From Lentzea albidocapillata (GTDB lineage Bacteria; Actinomycetota; Actinomycetes; Mycobacteriales; Pseudonocardiaceae): a stretch of 64,000 nt of DNA. Of this stretch, positions 50,268-59,330 are shown in pieces. The stretch covers positions 372,001 through 436,000 of the forward strand of contig NZ_JOEA01000009.1 in NCBI RefSeq assembly GCF_000719115.1. The letters run 5' to 3'. The notes under the pieces are model-generated. The model searched no databases. It worked only from the letters and a program-made list of their open reading frames with translations, and was not told the DNA's origin. Position 1 is the stretch's first letter; each line of letters opens with the position of its first letter. The position numbers were made by a program, and so were the translations under genes.

Positions 50268-50738
50268 GTGCCGACCGAGCTGATCCAGCCTCCGTTCTTC
50301 GTCTACGGGACCCTCAGACGCGGGTTGTTCAATTACCGGAAGCACCTTGACGGCCGCATCGCTGCGGAGGAACAGGGTCGCTTGGACGGGTACTGTCTTT
50401 ACGACGCCAGCGGGCTTCCCCTCGTTGTCGGAAGGACTGCCGACACCAACGGTGTCGTCGGTGAGCTCATGAGCGTCTGGCCGGACCAGTACGACGACGT
50501 TCTCCGCCAGCTGGACGAGCTCGAAGGCTACGACCCTGCCGATCCGACGTGCATCTACGTGCGAGTGCTTGTCACGGTCCGCTCGAACACCGGCCCGGTT
50601 TCCGCCTGGCTGTACGAGGCCGGCGACACCGTCGCGCGCGAACTCACCCCGGACAACAAGGTTTCGAGCGGTGACTGGGTGTTGCACCAGGCCGAAATCC
50701 CCGATGTGTCCGCGAGAAGGAACGACGTCGTCGGCTGA
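50268..50738 (+). CDS. gamma-glutamylcyclotransferase-like (GGCT/AIG2) protein
   Basis: The 156-residue protein starts at GTG 50268. It has the family signature FVYGTLRRGLFNYRKHL near residue 10 (glycine-rich loop YGTLRRG), GRLDGYCLYDASGLPLVV, and the catalytic Glu in DVLRQLDELEGYDP near residue 85. GGCT-fold enzymes release pyroglutamate from gamma-glutamyl compounds, but many members act on other amines. It stands alone between two gene-free stretches. Why a mobile element carries it is unclear. Confidence 0.87.
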   Translation: MPTELIQPPFFVYGTLRRGLFNYRKHLDGRIAAEEQGRLDGYCLYDASGLPLVVGRTADTNGVVGELMSVWPDQYDDVLRQLDELEGYDPADPTCIYVRVLVTVRSNTGPVSAWLYEAGDTVARELTPDNKVSSGDWVLHQAEIPDVSARRNDVVG

Positions 50739-51245
50739 GCGACGCCTCGGATCAGGTGTGGCTTGCGCCGTCTCGTCCACTCCTCGAACTCGTTGAGATG
50801 CGGATCTCTGTCCTGTGAGGACGGTCAGGCCGAAAGAATGCCGCTTGCTGGTGACGCAGTCCGGCTCACAGCTCCGTGGGGTGGTCTGTCAAGCGCCGCG
50901 GTCGTTGTCATTGACGGGGAGTCGGCCGCAATCTGCAGTTCGCACAGATCTTTCCAATCCTCGACCTTCCGCGACGACGAGTCGGTGTCGTGCAGCGGAG
51001 GCCCCCCGCACGATCGCCACCGAGCTTGCTGCCATCGACGAACGCATCGTCATCACGTGTTGGCAGTGGGGGTACGGCTGGTCTGGTGCAGGCATGGGGG
51101 AGGACTACCAACTCGCGGCCCCTGTATGGGATTGGCGGCCATCCACTCCATGGTGAGGCCTCGCCATCGCGCCACACGACACCACGTTCATCCGCCTACG
51201 GGAGCCGGAAGGCTTCGTGAGAGGCAGACTCGAAGGACGGTAGAG
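50739..51245. other. stretch with possible gene remnants
   Basis: No intact gene is clear. The plus frame ending at 51156 has a protein-like tail (IDERIVITCWQWGYGWSGAG) and could be the remnant of a small gene, but its upstream part looks non-coding. Nothing else is recognised. Confidence 0.35.
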
Positions 51246-51584
51246 ATGACCAGCGGAGGAGCTGACAGCATTCCCGTGCGGGTGGCACGCGGCGCCGCCC
51301 GGCTCGACTGTGCGCAGCCGGGATGGGCTATGCGCGTCGACGTCACCGTGCTTGACCTGCAGAGCACGACGGACGACCTGCTCGGACAGATCTTCGGCAG
51401 CCACTACAACGGCATCGACACGCTTGGACTCACCCGGGAGGCCAGTCAAAGCCACGGCTTCTACGCGCACTGCGCGAGCGTGGATCACGGATGTAGCTGC
51501 GACGCCGAGTACGCCCGCCTCACAGCGGAGTGGGCGCGAGTCGTCACCAGCCGGCAGGCGGCTACCGCGGTCGACCGCCCTTAG
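51246..51584 (+). CDS. small hypothetical protein
   Basis: The 112-residue protein starts at ATG 51246, with a weak GGTAGAG upstream; the frame continues further upstream but without coding character. It contains FGSHYNGIDTLGLT and a cysteine/histidine group (HCASVDHGCSCD) that could bind a metal. No family is recognised. Confidence 0.55.
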   Translation: MTSGGADSIPVRVARGAARLDCAQPGWAMRVDVTVLDLQSTTDDLLGQIFGSHYNGIDTLGLTREASQSHGFYAHCASVDHGCSCDAEYARLTAEWARVVTSRQAATAVDRP

Positions 51585-52108
51585 ATCGCGGCGTGGCTAT
51601 CTCGTCGACCTTGCGCCACAACACCGAGCAAGCCTCGCTGCCGCGGTGCAACGTTGTGTTGTCACGGTTGGTGGAGTGACTTCGAGTGCGGGGTTCGGTG
51701 TGGCTCAGCCAACAGACCTCGACTCCGGTCGGCCGTGCGGCCGTGGCACGAACGCAGACGACCACGCCACATTGTCGCGGCTCCTGTGCTTCCGATCTCG
51801 CTCTGCTGCGGGCAAACCCTCACGGTGTCCAGTGATGAGTTGGCCGGGCTCGCGTTCTACGAGAGCGACGTGGACGGCGCAGTGCCGGTCAACTTCAGGT
51901 CGATACAGCGCTCGGGGTTCCTGCGGATCGTCACCGCGCTTCTGTTCATCCGTCCGGTCGCCATGGACTGAAGGACACTCGCCAGTTCTCGCAACTCCTT
52001 CGTACGCAGCGGATTCGGCCGAGCCGAGTCCGCCTTCTCGTGCGACCACGCACTCGGCACGCCTGCGCCCGATCGACGTTCCCCTTCTATTCCAAGGAGA
52101 AATACCAC
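51585..52108. other. gene-free stretch, one weak small frame
   Basis: No confident gene. A 48-codon plus-strand frame ending at 51971 (DELAGLAFYESDVDGAVPVN) has protein-like composition, but it is too short to support. AAGGAG ahead of 52109 is the ribosome site of the next gene. Confidence 0.35.
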
Positions 52109-53758
52109 GTGAGCATCAAGACCGACGACCGACTCGACCAGCCTGCCGACGAGGGCACCCCCGCAGCCGCGGCCGAGACCACGCCTGAAGCTCCTGGAGA
52201 CTCCATCCAGGTGATCATGGAGCGGGACGGCTACGAGCTGCTCTTTGCCCACCCGCGTGCGCTGTACCTCGGCAAGGACGTCACGGAGAACACCAGGCAG
52301 ACCGTCATCGAGGACGAGGTCTTCTCCAGCAGCGTCGAACAGTTCGGCGTCGACATCGTCATTGAAGCACGCCGTGACCACCACGGCCGCCTGGCCGTTC
52401 ACGACGGCAAGATGCGCACCCTCGCCGCGCTCAAGGCCGGCCTGGACAAGTTGCTCGTGCTCGTGCGGCCGAGCAACGACGATGACGATGAGCGCGATGC
52501 CGTCAAGGCCAGGATCTTCAGCCAGCTGCGCATCAACGAGCGCCGCGCTGACATCACCACGGGCGACAAGATGGCCGCGCTCCATCAGCTCGTCCTGCTC
52601 GAGGTGACGCCTCAGGAGCTGGCCACGCAGCGACACATGCCCCTGAAGGACGCGAAAAAGCTCCACACCGCGGTGCAGTCGAAAGCCGCAGTCCAGGCGT
52701 CCCGGAACAACGAGAACCTGACCCTCGACGACATGCTGCTGATCGCGGGTTTTGAAGCCGAGGTCGACCATGATCCCGAGGCTGTCGAGGCCCTCACCCA
52801 GACGGCACAGACCAACCGGTACGGCCTGAGGAACAAGGCGTACGAGCTCATGCAGCAAAGGCGGGACGCCGATCTGCTTCGGCCGTTGCAGGCGAAGTTC
52901 GCCAAGAGCAAGACTCCGATCGTGACGGCGATGGAGCTCGCGGCCGACAACGACTCCGCCGCTCTGACGGCGCTGCGTCCCAGCCCCGCTCACGAGCCCG
53001 GCACCGCCCTCACTCCTGCGGCGCACAAGAACTGTCCCGGAAACGTGGTGCTGATCGATTTCGAGGGCCACGGCGAGACCCGTAAGGCGGTTCCCGTGCA
53101 CCTGTGCCGGGATTTCCGGGGGTATGGCCACGCGATGCTCGATGCACCGAAGGGCGTGGCGGCTCTCAAACCGGCCGGCAAGATGACCCCGGAGGAACTG
53201 GCCGATCGACGACTGACGATCAAGTTCAACGGGGAATGGCCCCTCTCGATCGAGCCGCGCCAGGCCTGGATGGCGGAGAAGTTCCGCGAAGTGAAGTACC
53301 CGAAGGGCTTCCGGATCCACCGCCGGACCGCGCAGCTCGCAGTCGTCGCCGGCTACGAGTTCAAGAGGGCCATCGAGCACTCTCACCCGCTGCTGAGGGA
53401 ATGCCTGGCCGGAGCCGCAGCGAGCGGCGAAGGCGTGAAGCCGGCTCTGAGCCAGGACGCACTTCAGAAGCGGATCGACGGCGCGAGCGAGGAGCACGCC
53501 GCCATGCTCACTCTGGGACTTTGGGCGTTCGCGGTCGAGGCCAGGATCTCCAAGCAGAAGAGCCCGTGGAAGAACGCCGGTCCCGAGACGGTTCTGCTGA
53601 TGACCATTCTCAAGGAACTCGGCATGGGGCTCAGCCCCGTCGAGAACTACATCCTTGGGCTCGACGAAGACGGCCGTCCACTCGACGGCACCGCCGACGT
53701 TGCCGAGCAGGTCGAGGCCTCCGACCCGGCGAGCTCGTCTGAGCCGGTAGCCGCCTAG
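52109..53758 (+). CDS. ParB/Srx-domain protein
   Basis: The 549-residue protein starts at GTG 52109, after AAGGAG. Residues 45-130 resemble a ParB N-terminal nuclease-like domain (ALYLGKDVTENTRQT, EQFGVDIVIEARRD, AVHDGKMRTLAALKAG), followed by a helical region (RINERRADITTGDKMAALHQ) like the ParB/Spo0J linker and HTH. The C-terminal 250 residues are unlike ParB, including an Arg/Lys-rich part. It may act in partition or in DNA loading of the element. A hairpin directly after its stop separates it from the primase-polymerase gene. Confidence 0.75.
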   Translation: MSIKTDDRLDQPADEGTPAAAAETTPEAPGDSIQVIMERDGYELLFAHPRALYLGKDVTENTRQTVIEDEVFSSSVEQFGVDIVIEARRDHHGRLAVHDGKMRTLAALKAGLDKLLVLVRPSNDDDDERDAVKARIFSQLRINERRADITTGDKMAALHQLVLLEVTPQELATQRHMPLKDAKKLHTAVQSKAAVQASRNNENLTLDDMLLIAGFEAEVDHDPEAVEALTQTAQTNRYGLRNKAYELMQQRRDADLLRPLQAKFAKSKTPIVTAMELAADNDSAALTALRPSPAHEPGTALTPAAHKNCPGNVVLIDFEGHGETRKAVPVHLCRDFRGYGHAMLDAPKGVAALKPAGKMTPEELADRRLTIKFNGEWPLSIEPRQAWMAEKFREVKYPKGFRIHRRTAQLAVVAGYEFKRAIEHSHPLLRECLAGAAASGEGVKPALSQDALQKRIDGASEEHAAMLTLGLWAFAVEARISKQKSPWKNAGPETVLLMTILKELGMGLSPVENYILGLDEDGRPLDGTADVAEQVEASDPASSSEPVAA

Positions 53759-53762
53759 CCGT

Positions 53763-53797
53763 CGGGTAGGGGCCACCGCGTGGGTGGCCCCTACCCG
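53763..53797. terminator. strong hairpin between the ParB-domain and primase genes
   Basis: A perfect 15-bp stem (53763-53777 with 53783-53797) with a 5-base GCGTG loop begins four bases after the ParB-domain stop and ends four bases before the GAGAGAA ribosome site of the next gene. It may terminate, attenuate or stabilise the transcript. Confidence 0.65.
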
Positions 53798-53807
53798 CCC
53801 GAGAGAA

Positions 53808-54728
53808 ATGAGCCGGATCGTGAGCTCCCGGCAACTCGCGGCAGCGCGTGCTGCGGCAGCCCGAGGGTGGCCAGTTGTGCCGGCGGGGGTCGACAGCAAG
53901 ATCCCTCTGTTCGAGGGCTGGGACTCGGTGGCAACCACCAGCGAGGAAAAGATCTCAGTCTGGTGGGCGAGAGTGCCCTACAACATCGCCATTTCGTGCC
54001 GGGCAGCTGGGCTGGTCGTCCTCGACCTCGACGCCGCCCACGGCGAACTCCCACCCGCCCAATGGGCACGTCGGGGCGCTCGTCACGGGCGTGACGTGCT
54101 GAGGCTGCTCGCTCACGACCTCGGCGAACCAGACCCAGTCCACACCTACCGCGTGTGGACCCCATCTGGAGGGGAACACCGCTACTTCCAGGCTCCCCAC
54201 GATGTCGCACTGCGCAACACGGTCGGGGCCCTCGGCTGGCACATCGACACGCGCGCCCAGCACGGCTGCATCATCGCGGCCGGGTCGGCCCTCCGAGTGG
54301 CGGGGAAACGACGCCTGTATCGCCTCGCTCAACCTCTTCTGCCCGTCGCACCGCTACCCCTCTGGATTGTCACAGCGCTCACGCCGCCTCGAGCAGCCGA
54401 TCTTCCTGCTCGCACGTCCGGAGGCGTGATCTTGCCCGCACGCCGTGCGACCGCCTATGCGGCCGCCGCGGTACGCGGAGAAACCACGAAAGTGCGGGAG
54501 GCGAGGCCTGGGACCCGTGCTCACACGCTGTTCGTCGCCGCGATCAAACTCGGGCAGATCGTCGGGTCGCGATGGCTCGACGAACGAGATGCCGTTGACG
54601 CACTGCTCGCCGCCGCTGCGGGCCACGAAGGCGTGAACGGCTGGACATACGCAGAGTCCCTGCACCACATCATGAACGGGATCGCACGCGGAATCCGGGA
54701 ACCACGCGAAGTCCTCGACATCGCCTAG
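53808..54728 (+). CDS. bifunctional DNA primase/polymerase (prim-pol) N-terminal-domain protein
   Basis: The 306-residue protein starts at ATG 53808, after GAGAGAA. Residues 10-190 match the AEP prim-pol N-terminal domain: ARGWPVVPAGVDSKIPLFEG, NIAISCRAAGLVVLDLDAAH with the Asp-x-Asp metal ligands near residue 71, GGEHRYF near residue 118, and GWHIDTRAQHGCIIAAGS. The C-terminal half is helical, like the usual AEP accessory region. Such enzymes replicate actinobacterial integrative elements and plasmids, so this is the likely replication gene. No helicase domain is attached. Confidence 0.88.
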   Translation: MSRIVSSRQLAAARAAAARGWPVVPAGVDSKIPLFEGWDSVATTSEEKISVWWARVPYNIAISCRAAGLVVLDLDAAHGELPPAQWARRGARHGRDVLRLLAHDLGEPDPVHTYRVWTPSGGEHRYFQAPHDVALRNTVGALGWHIDTRAQHGCIIAAGSALRVAGKRRLYRLAQPLLPVAPLPLWIVTALTPPRAADLPARTSGGVILPARRATAYAAAAVRGETTKVREARPGTRAHTLFVAAIKLGQIVGSRWLDERDAVDALLAAAAGHEGVNGWTYAESLHHIMNGIARGIREPREVLDIA

Positions 54729-55001
54729 CTGCCACTCGGTGCCGAGTTCACGACGCGTAAGGCGCGTACTTCGGCCGGCCGACCAGTATCGGCGACCTCG
54801 ACTCGCTGGCGTGTGAGCACGTCTAGCTACGCGGTGGTCCACCTATCGCCTGGTACGTAGAGACAAACCCGCGCTCTCTCGTCCAGAAGCGCTGGAGCGT
54901 CACGACCTCCGCGATCGCACACCCTAGTCCGTTTCGCGCATCGGCCCTTGACCCGCGTTGACCGACAAGTGGTTCGCGGGAGGGCCCGGCCGGAGGTAAC
55001 C

Positions 55002-55559
55002 ATGTACGGTCTGCCAAGCCCCAGCATCGGCGAATTCGGTGCTGTGCCACCTGCTTTCGGTGACTATGTCGTCTACGAGGGAAGCGTCCTCGAAGCGTGG
55101 GGTCGTTACCGAGTCGTCGAGATCACCGAAAGTCCGTCGGGAGATCGCTACTCGCTCTCCGCCTACCAGGACGACTTCGTGGTGCTGCGGCGCGTCAGTC
55201 GCCGCTCGATCGCCACGATCCCCTTCGGATACGTCCATCGCGTGCTCAATCCGGTGGAGCGCATCGAGGCCGTACTCCGACGATGCGCCGAGGAAGGCGT
55301 CACGATCGACATCGCAGATGACGAACAGCTGTCGACACACGTGCTGAGCCTGCTGGCAAGCAACCGCCACGTCGAAGCTGACGCCTGCCTACTGCGCGCC
55401 GAGATGGCCAGCGGAATTCTGGCCGCTCCAGCCTTCCGCTACCGCGTCGGACAGCTTCGCATCCGCGGCAACGACGAGTCGTACCTGACGAACGACTCCA
55501 CACACATCACCACCTCAGCGACCTGTGACGGGACGTTGCCCGGCGTTTCACCCGGCTGA
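55002..55559 (+). CDS. hypothetical protein
   Basis: The 185-residue protein starts at ATG 55002, five bases after GGAGG; the frame extends upstream but without support. It begins with a beta-rich part (VYEGSVLEAWGRYRVVEITE, GDRYSLSAYQDDFVVLRRVS) and continues with helices. No known domain. It is the first of a run of element-specific genes on the plus strand. Confidence 0.65.
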   Translation: MYGLPSPSIGEFGAVPPAFGDYVVYEGSVLEAWGRYRVVEITESPSGDRYSLSAYQDDFVVLRRVSRRSIATIPFGYVHRVLNPVERIEAVLRRCAEEGVTIDIADDEQLSTHVLSLLASNRHVEADACLLRAEMASGILAAPAFRYRVGQLRIRGNDESYLTNDSTHITTSATCDGTLPGVSPG

Positions 55560-55795
55560 CGACTCCCAGAACGCCTACGAGCAGGTCGCGCCCCCACACC
55601 TGCGGAGCTGCAGAGGACCTTCGCACTCAGCAACGAGAAACCATTTCACGACAAGGCTTTGTGGCGTCACGGACGCAATGATCGGGCGCCACCTGCCGGG
55701 TGTGCCGCGCAGCCCCCCGCCTCCTGCCCCCAAGGCGGGTGCGGGCGCGCGGCACACCCACCTCAACTCCTCAACAGAAGGCGATAGGACACCTT

Positions 55796-56473
55796 GTGGC
55801 CGGCTACATCCACCCGTTTGACGACCCGGACATCCCCGCGAACCCCAACCCGGGCGTGTGGGTGTTCTACAGCCGCGGCGAAGCTTACGACGCGGTGCAG
55901 TCACACGGAGACATCCACGACGGTGACATCCTCTACGTCCCACCCGCACGCGTGATCGGCATCGCCACGTCGGCGTGGCCGTGCGCCTACACGCCACTGC
56001 CTGCCGGAACCGAGACCGACGATCTGCACACCCTGGCGTCCGGCCACACCTGGGAACAGTTCGCCCACGGCCGATACATGAACGCCGTCACCCGGATCCG
56101 CAACCCGACTGACGCCGACCTCGACACCTACGCCGACAACCTGGGCTGGCGATGGGAAGACGTTCCCCACGCCCTGGCCTACCAGTATCGCGCCGACGAG
56201 TTCTGCACGGGCTGTGTGCGTGCGGTAGCTGGGCTGGTGCCTGCCAGCGACGATCTGCGGCGCCTGCACCACGCGGCCTGGCACTACGAGGCCGCGCTGC
56301 GCGGCATCGATCTCAGCGACGAGTCCAGCTACGACTCAGCCGATGCCCCCAAACCTCTCAAAGTCCCGGCGAACCTCCAGCACGAGCAGGACGAGGAGGA
56401 GTCCGTACCGCTGAAGCCCCGCGTTTGCGGGAACTGCGCCACTCCGCTGACGCTCAACGGCCCGCCCAGCTGA
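55796..56473 (+). CDS. hypothetical protein with two CxxC pairs
   Basis: The 225-residue protein starts at GTG 55796, after GATAGGA. It has an aromatic-rich core (GRYMNAVTRIRNPTDADLDT, LGWRWEDVPHALAYQYRADE) and cysteine pairs FCTGC (about residue 140) and VCGNC (about residue 214), as in zinc-ribbon proteins. The middle resembles a nucleic-acid-linked scaffold, but no family is named. Confidence 0.65.
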   Translation: MAGYIHPFDDPDIPANPNPGVWVFYSRGEAYDAVQSHGDIHDGDILYVPPARVIGIATSAWPCAYTPLPAGTETDDLHTLASGHTWEQFAHGRYMNAVTRIRNPTDADLDTYADNLGWRWEDVPHALAYQYRADEFCTGCVRAVAGLVPASDDLRRLHHAAWHYEAALRGIDLSDESSYDSADAPKPLKVPANLQHEQDEEESVPLKPRVCGNCATPLTLNGPPS

Positions 56474-56516
56474 ATCCGGCTGGCCCACCTCAATCACCTT
56501 CTGCGAGGAGAACCTC

Positions 56517-56912
56517 ATGCCCGTGGAGAGCGGGACAGCGGACGAGGCCGGTCACAAGATCGGTGACGTCTGCCTGACGTACATCGATGACTCGATCTAC
56601 ATCGAGATCACCAAGCTGGCATCGGACCGGTACGAGTTGGGCTGGTCCGACCAAGTAGCAAACGAGTGGTTCGAAGAACTTCCGTCTCTGCCGATGGCCG
56701 TGGTGCGCATGGCAGCGATCCTGCAGTGCGGAGAGCACAGCTGGGACCGCGGCACGGTGGACCTCGAAGAGTTCACACACGCCGCGACGAAGTTGCTCGA
56801 CTTCGCCACTTCAGGCTGGGAGACCCACAAGAACCAAACGACAATCCACACTGGAGAGACACTCTTACCGATCGACACCACCGCGTCGTCGGATCTGAAG
56901 TCGGCGCAATGA
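56517..56912 (+). CDS. hypothetical protein
   Basis: The 131-residue acidic protein starts at ATG 56517, after GAGGAGA. Its start (GDVCLTYIDDSIYIEITKLA) and helical remainder (LPMAVVRMAAILQCG) are unrecognised. It overlaps the next gene (ATGA), so the two are coupled. Confidence 0.65.
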   Translation: MPVESGTADEAGHKIGDVCLTYIDDSIYIEITKLASDRYELGWSDQVANEWFEELPSLPMAVVRMAAILQCGEHSWDRGTVDLEEFTHAATKLLDFATSGWETHKNQTTIHTGETLLPIDTTASSDLKSAQ

Positions 56913-57349
56913 CCGCACCCAGCGATCCAGGACTGAACGGCCCGGAGCAGACAGGTGCCGAGCACACGTCGGCAGCTTCTTCCGTTCACAACGTCTACGC
57001 GGTGCGGCTGCACCACGACCGCGGCACCATCACGTTCACCGTCGGACTCGCTAGCTCTCCGCGCTCGGCGGTGGACCTGGTTCTCGCGGCCGAGCATGCG
57101 CCGCGCGCTGCGGTGAAATGGGTAAGGCTTCAACCCCGATGTGACTACTGCACCAACCTCGCCACGCGCTACGTGCGTGATAGCGGCGACGACACCCCCT
57201 TGTGCTGGGACTGCGCCCGCACACAGCACGGCGGCACTGCCAGGGCAGCACGCGAAGCCACCGGCAAGCTGGGCATCAGTCGGTACATCGAGATCCCTGA
57301 AGACAGCTGGGCCACTCCACCGCAGCAACGGAGCACCACCGACTCCTGA
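56909..57349 (+). CDS. hypothetical protein with zinc-ribbon motif
   Basis: The 146-residue protein starts at ATG 56909 in an ATGA overlap. Residues 25-60 are beta-strand rich (VYAVRLHHDRGTITFTVGLA). The central CDYCTNLATRYVRD and PLCWDCAR give four cysteines spaced as in a zinc ribbon. Function unknown; a DNA- or RNA-binding role is an inference. Confidence 0.68.
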   Translation: MTAPSDPGLNGPEQTGAEHTSAASSVHNVYAVRLHHDRGTITFTVGLASSPRSAVDLVLAAEHAPRAAVKWVRLQPRCDYCTNLATRYVRDSGDDTPLCWDCARTQHGGTARAAREATGKLGISRYIEIPEDSWATPPQQRSTTDS

Positions 57350-57431
57350 GTGGCGCCGTGCCTGTGCCATGCGAGGTGCCTTCATCACGCACCGGCACGG
57401 GACGGCCCGCACCCGCGTTCAGGAGAAGTCA

Positions 57432-57824
57432 ATGAACGACAACATGATCCGTCTGCCTGGCCATCCGATTCTCGGCGTAGGCGATCTCGTCCACTACGAC
57501 GCCTCGTTCGCCGGCGACCTGCCCGTCAAGATCGTCGGACTCATGCCGACGTACAAGCACGGGTGCGACGTCATCAAAGTTCAGCTCATGACCACCTTTC
57601 GGTTGGCTCGCAATTGCTTCGAACCCCGTGAGCTCATCACGGCCGAGCCGACGAACGTACTGCCACGCACGGGCTGGCGAACACTCAGCAGCCCGTTCCA
57701 CAAACGACACGCCCTCGGGTGGTGTCTTGCCTGGGAGGCCTGCTCATCGTGTGGGCGCGAATCGCGCCAGACGACAGGTGGAACTCCTCCACACCAACCG
57801 TTGAGTGCCAGGCCCCGCCGTTGA
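57432..57824 (+). CDS. hypothetical protein
   Basis: The 130-residue protein starts at ATG 57432, after AGGAGA. It has a small SH3-like beta core (GHPILGVGDLVHYDASFAGD, VKIVGLMPTYKHGCDVIKVQ) and a Cys-containing tail (WEACSSCGRES). Unrecognised. Confidence 0.62.
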   Translation: MNDNMIRLPGHPILGVGDLVHYDASFAGDLPVKIVGLMPTYKHGCDVIKVQLMTTFRLARNCFEPRELITAEPTNVLPRTGWRTLSSPFHKRHALGWCLAWEACSSCGRESRQTTGGTPPHQPLSARPRR

Positions 57825-57969
57825 CGGGCGTCGTCTGCCTGGACGACATCCTCGGTCGGCTGTACCTCGATGTCATCTGGACGGGAGCGCCACCTGGACC
57901 ATCCGCTAGGGGCAGAGACGGCGTGGCATGCCTGCGCACCTCCGCTCGGCACACCGATCAGGAAGACAG

Positions 57970-58464
57970 ATGAGCGTCCACTTCCCATCGACAGCAACCA
58001 GACAGGCCCTGGAGCGCAAGTATCCCGGCTACGGCCTCGTCGACCAGATGACCCGCGAGTTCTACCGGCGCGACGCGATCGTCCGAGTCCCGTTCACGGT
58101 TGGCGAGTGGACAGACTTCACGAACGAGGTATGGGATACCCACGGCGACATCAACCTCGGCGAGCGCGTACAGGTCCTCGCCTTCGCCAACGTCGGACTC
58201 CGCGCGATCGCGGCCATCGTCGCGGTCATCAGCCCACGCACTCGCGAACCGATCATCAAACACGGTGTGGGCCTCGGACACCTGATTCTGCCCGCAGTCT
58301 CGCCGGGCGCACGGCGCATGTACGTGGACTACGCGAGCGATCCGAGGGTCGCAAGCCGGCACAACCGTCGCCCCACCGCCCAGCACGAACGAACCTCAGA
58401 CCTGTCCGGACCGCGAGGCGATGTCGAACTCCGCTTCGTCCCTCCTCGCATGCCGGAGGAATGA
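57970..58464 (+). CDS. hypothetical protein
   Basis: The 164-residue protein starts at ATG 57970, after GGAAGA. It contains RREFYRRDAIVRVP-like basic segments, an aromatic loop (FTVGEWTDFTNEVWDTHGDI) and a hydrophobic stretch (VGLRAIAAIVAVI) that is too short for a reliable membrane helix call. No family recognised. Confidence 0.6.
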   Translation: MSVHFPSTATRQALERKYPGYGLVDQMTREFYRRDAIVRVPFTVGEWTDFTNEVWDTHGDINLGERVQVLAFANVGLRAIAAIVAVISPRTREPIIKHGVGLGHLILPAVSPGARRMYVDYASDPRVASRHNRRPTAQHERTSDLSGPRGDVELRFVPPRMPEE

Positions 58465-58679
58465 CCAGCGCCACCCCGCTGCCAGCTGCACGCGGTGCAC
58501 GATCAAACTCCGCCACGAGCCGATCGCATCGTCTCCGCTGAGCCGCTGTCGGCACCCACGCGAAGTCGATCCGCGCTACCTGCCCAGCTCGTCGCATCAA
58601 GCCGCCAGTGGGCCACGCCCACTCCCCAAGCCGCCGCGCTTCTGAACCGACTCATCCAGCACTACAAAGGAGATCTTCC

Positions 58680-59162
58680 ATGCCTGAAAACCTCTTCCTG
58701 CAGATCGGCGACCTTTGCGGTGTGCCCCGAGACGTCGGACACCCTGACCGGTTCGAGGTCAAGTTCATCCTTGGTTTCAACAACGACCGCCGCTTCAGCA
58801 AGGACACCGGTCGCTGGGACGACGGAACCGCGACCTTCCTGGATGTCGTCTGCTCCGGCACGCTCGCCAAGAACGTGTTGGAGAGCGACTGGACCACCGG
58901 CCTGAAGATCATGGTCTACGGCCACCTGACCAACAACGACTCGTTCGACCACGAGATCGGCAAGACCATCCCAGCGTTCACGTTCAAGGCGATCCACGCT
59001 GGGCCGAGCGCGCGGCGCGGTCCGGTCACAGCGATCAGGGAGCGGAAAGCTCGTCACGAACCAGTCCGCGCCGGCGACATGTTCCCTCAGGTCGCCCGAG
59101 CTCTTGAAGAGATGCAGCGGCGGCGCACCGAGCCTGCCGTCGAGACGCCGGCCGCGGCGTGA
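58680..59162 (+). CDS. divergent single-strand DNA-binding (SSB-like) protein
   Basis: The 160-residue protein starts at ATG 58680, eight bases after AAAGGAGAT. It has an SSB-type OB-fold layout (LFLQIGDLCGVPRDV, FNNDRRFSKDTGRWDDGTAT, FLDVVCSGTLAKNVLES, LKIMVYGHLTNNDSF) and a charged tail, but without the acidic DDEPPF end. It is probably the element's own SSB and could replace the broken ssb at 48427. It is likely to act with the primase-polymerase encoded 4 kb upstream. Confidence 0.8.
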   Translation: MPENLFLQIGDLCGVPRDVGHPDRFEVKFILGFNNDRRFSKDTGRWDDGTATFLDVVCSGTLAKNVLESDWTTGLKIMVYGHLTNNDSFDHEIGKTIPAFTFKAIHAGPSARRGPVTAIRERKARHEPVRAGDMFPQVARALEEMQRRRTEPAVETPAAA

Positions 59163-59330
59163 ACCACCGACTGCGAATCGACCGAGACACGACTCGCAAC
59201 GATCAACACGAGCCTCCTGGCGCAGAGTTCGACGCCGCCATGCCTCGGCTACACAGGGGCATGGCGACCGCCCTCCGTGAAGCAACGGACCTGCGCTGTG
59301 TTCCTCCGCCCTGAGCTGACTGGAAGTCCA

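Noticed and set aside
51857..53938. A long minus-strand frame opposite the ParB-domain gene
   Set aside because: It covers the plus-strand gene in a frame without recognisable motifs and would place the hairpin at 53763 inside a gene.
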